A stretch of 21,735 nucleotides of DNA from Clostridia bacterium. Lineage in GTDB: Bacteria; Bacillota_A; Clostridia; Oscillospirales; Acutalibacteraceae. The position numbers and the translations under genes were made by a program. A model generated the notes under the pieces. That model ran no database searches. It saw only the letters and a list, made by a program, of their open reading frames with translations, and was not told where the DNA came from. Within the stretch, counting starts at the first letter, position 1; every line of letters starts with the position of its first letter. Shown here in pieces: positions 20,292 to 21,735 of the stretch. Location: positions 1-21,735 of the forward strand of contig JAFYUD010000069.1 in assembly GCA_017549665.1 (NCBI GenBank), given 5' to 3'.

Positions 20292-21531
20292 GGAAGAGAA
20301 AAAGACAGCAACAGCTGATGAAAAAACAGCGAAAAAGAAGCAGAGAAAAAAATTGTTTTTAAAGATTCTTCTCGGCATTGTTGCAGTGATTGCAGTTTTT
20401 ATTTTATGTGTTTCACTCGTTTCACTTATCGGTAACAATGCAAACATGGCAAAGGCAAAGTCCTTTGAAAATGCAGGTACAAGACAGCTTGAATTGGAAG
20501 AATATGAGGACGGCTTTGTCAATATTTACTGTGATGACGAGCTTAAGGTTATGCAACTGACAGACGTGCATCTTGGTGGAGGCTGGATGTCTCTGAAGAA
20601 GGACTCAATGGCGCTCAATGCTGTTGCTGCGATGATTACCGAAGAAAAACCTGATCTTGTTATTGCTACTGGTGACGTTGCTTATCCTATCTTGTTTCAG
20701 GCAGGTACAATCAATAATTTCACAGGACTGAAATTGTTTGCAGAGCTTATGGAATCACTTGGCGTTTACTGGACAATTGCATTCGGAAACCATGATGTTG
20801 AAAGCAATTCTATCCATTCATACGAGGAAGTGCTTGAGCTTCTCAGCGGAGAAGATTATCCTCATTGCCTGCTTTCCACAGCACCAGGCGATGTTGACGG
20901 TTATTCAAATCATGTTATTAATGTTGTCAATTCCGAAAATAAAGTTACAAGATCTCTTATTATGATTGATTCACATGCATATGCAAAGGGACATATTCCT
21001 GTTATAAACTGGGCTTATGACAATGTGCATGACAATCAGATAGAATGGTACAGTCAGGTTGTAAAAAATCTTGCTGATGAGAACGGTGCCGATGTGCCGT
21101 CTTCAGTATTTCTTCACATTCCTCTGACAGAGTACAGAGATGCATGGAATGAGTATGTGGAAAACGGCCGCAAGGACACTGAAAATGTTAAATTTATATA
21201 TGGTATTGCAGGTGAAGACGGGGAGCTTGTCTACTGCGGCTCAGCTGAAGACGGTTTGTTTGAGGCAATGCTTGACGGCGGAAGTACAGACACTGTTTTC
21301 TGCGGACATGACCACTTCAACAGATTTTCAGTTGACTATAAAGGAATAAAGCTTACATACGGTATGAGCATTGACTATCTTGCTTATGTGGGAATCTATA
21401 AGGTCGGTGCGCAGCGTGGCTGCACAATGATCACATACGGTACTGACGGTTCTGTTGAATACAGCGCAGAGAACTATTATCAGGATAAATATTCAACAGT
21501 TTATGAAAAAGAAACAGTTGAAATGTCATGA
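20284..21531 (+). CDS. membrane-anchored calcineurin-like metallophosphoesterase
   Basis: 415 residues. The N-terminus is strongly basic (AKKKQRKK), followed by one membrane helix (about 24-50), so the enzyme domain faces outside. All five metallophosphoesterase blocks are present: QLTDVHLG (Asp94, His96), ATGDVAY (Asp131), FGNHD (Asn169, His170), FLHIP (His278) and CGHDHFN (His342, His344). It should be active with two metal ions, often Mn or Fe in this fold. The substrate is unknown; purple-acid-phosphatase-like or YkuE-like roles are possible. AAGGAG lies about 8 bases from ATG, and the gene overlaps the CDF gene by 8 bases. A metal exporter next to a metal-dependent phosphoesterase may be chance. 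Confidence 0.92.
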   Translation: MIKEEKKTATADEKTAKKKQRKKLFLKILLGIVAVIAVFILCVSLVSLIGNNANMAKAKSFENAGTRQLELEEYEDGFVNIYCDDELKVMQLTDVHLGGGWMSLKKDSMALNAVAAMITEEKPDLVIATGDVAYPILFQAGTINNFTGLKLFAELMESLGVYWTIAFGNHDVESNSIHSYEEVLELLSGEDYPHCLLSTAPGDVDGYSNHVINVVNSENKVTRSLIMIDSHAYAKGHIPVINWAYDNVHDNQIEWYSQVVKNLADENGADVPSSVFLHIPLTEYRDAWNEYVENGRKDTENVKFIYGIAGEDGELVYCGSAEDGLFEAMLDGGSTDTVFCGHDHFNRFSVDYKGIKLTYGMSIDYLAYVGIYKVGAQRGCTMITYGTDGSVEYSAENYYQDKYSTVYEKETVEMS

Positions 21532-21567
21532 TAAAAACAGAGAAATGATCGGTTTTTGTTGGTAATG

Positions 21568-21596
21568 TTTACAATTTGTTAATAGAAGCGTACAAT
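21568..21596 (+). promoter_or_regulatory. possible sigma-A promoter downstream of the phosphoesterase gene
   Basis: TTTACA (21568-21573), a 17-base spacer, TACAAT (21591-21596). No gene starts between it and the terminator at 21677. Confidence 0.45.
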
Positions 21597-21676
21597 AATC
21601 ACAAAAGGATTGATATATAATAACGACACTGACAAGTGTTATAAAAAATTCCTTTTCATTTTATTTTCTCTTCCCC

Positions 21677-21715
21677 GAAAAAGCTGCGGAGTTATCCGTG
21701 GCTTTTTCATTTTCT
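21677..21715 (+). terminator. intrinsic terminator
   Basis: GAAAAAGCTGCGGA (21677-21690) pairs with TCCGTGGCTTTTTC (21695-21708) over 14 positions with two G-U pairs and a GTTA loop, followed by a T-rich tail. It ends the proBA operon and/or a short transcript from 21603. Confidence 0.85.
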
Positions 21716-21735
21716 TTTTCATTTTCTGAAAAATA

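Overview
The window looks like chromosomal DNA from an anaerobic, spore-forming Clostridia bacterium, most like Oscillospiraceae/Ruminococcus. This is inferred from gene content and sequence style; no rRNA or marker search was possible. The signs are AT-rich intergenic DNA, AGGAGG-type ribosome binding sites, sigma-A promoters (TTGACA-17-TATAAT type), U-tailed hairpin terminators, a spoVM homologue, an ECF riboflavin transporter under an FMN switch, and metK under a SAM-I switch. I see no prophage, insertion sequence, CRISPR array, tRNA or rRNA.

Layout. 1-1514: the 3' end of a gene resembling the tail of GH3 beta-glucosidases, convergent with a parallel beta-helix protein; the two share a bidirectional terminator. 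1590-2282: a promoter-to-terminator unit that may encode a ~290-nt RNA, then a 51-aa membrane protein and a 25-codon spoVM. 2269-4733: a DtxR-type regulator and glmS, leftward, with a terminator hairpin but no recognisable glmS ribozyme in the glmS leader. 4792-8979: a PG_binding-LysM-M14 peptidase, a surface protein, ilvE and an RluA-type pseudouridine synthase.

8980-9567: the least ordinary part. A 42-aa ORF sits behind a strong promoter with repeated TGCACAAA sites upstream. Its 3' UTR holds three tandem small hairpins (two with GNRA-type tetraloops) and ends in a strong terminator. 9572-10548: a membrane-anchored protein of unknown function, leftward. 10651-12604: alaA-like aminotransferase plus an iron-sulfur flavoprotein-like gene. 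12607-13989: a secreted protein behind a perfect-consensus promoter, leftward. 14018-16314: metK (SAM-I riboswitch) and ribU (FMN riboswitch) in tandem, leftward. 16354-21531: a tightly packed five-gene run, proB-proA-membrane protein-CDF metal exporter-membrane metallophosphoesterase. 21568-21715: a promoter and terminator that could frame a short RNA.

How it fits together. Most genes are housekeeping: amino acid metabolism (ilvE, alaA, proBA, metK), cell-wall precursor supply (glmS), peptidoglycan and spore functions (M14 peptidase, spoVM), cofactor uptake (ribU) and metal balance (DtxR-type regulator, CDF). The points of interest are mainly in the RNA-level regulation and the very small genes. 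I did not find a clear new multi-gene system. The best candidate for something undescribed is the 9186-9567 transcript.
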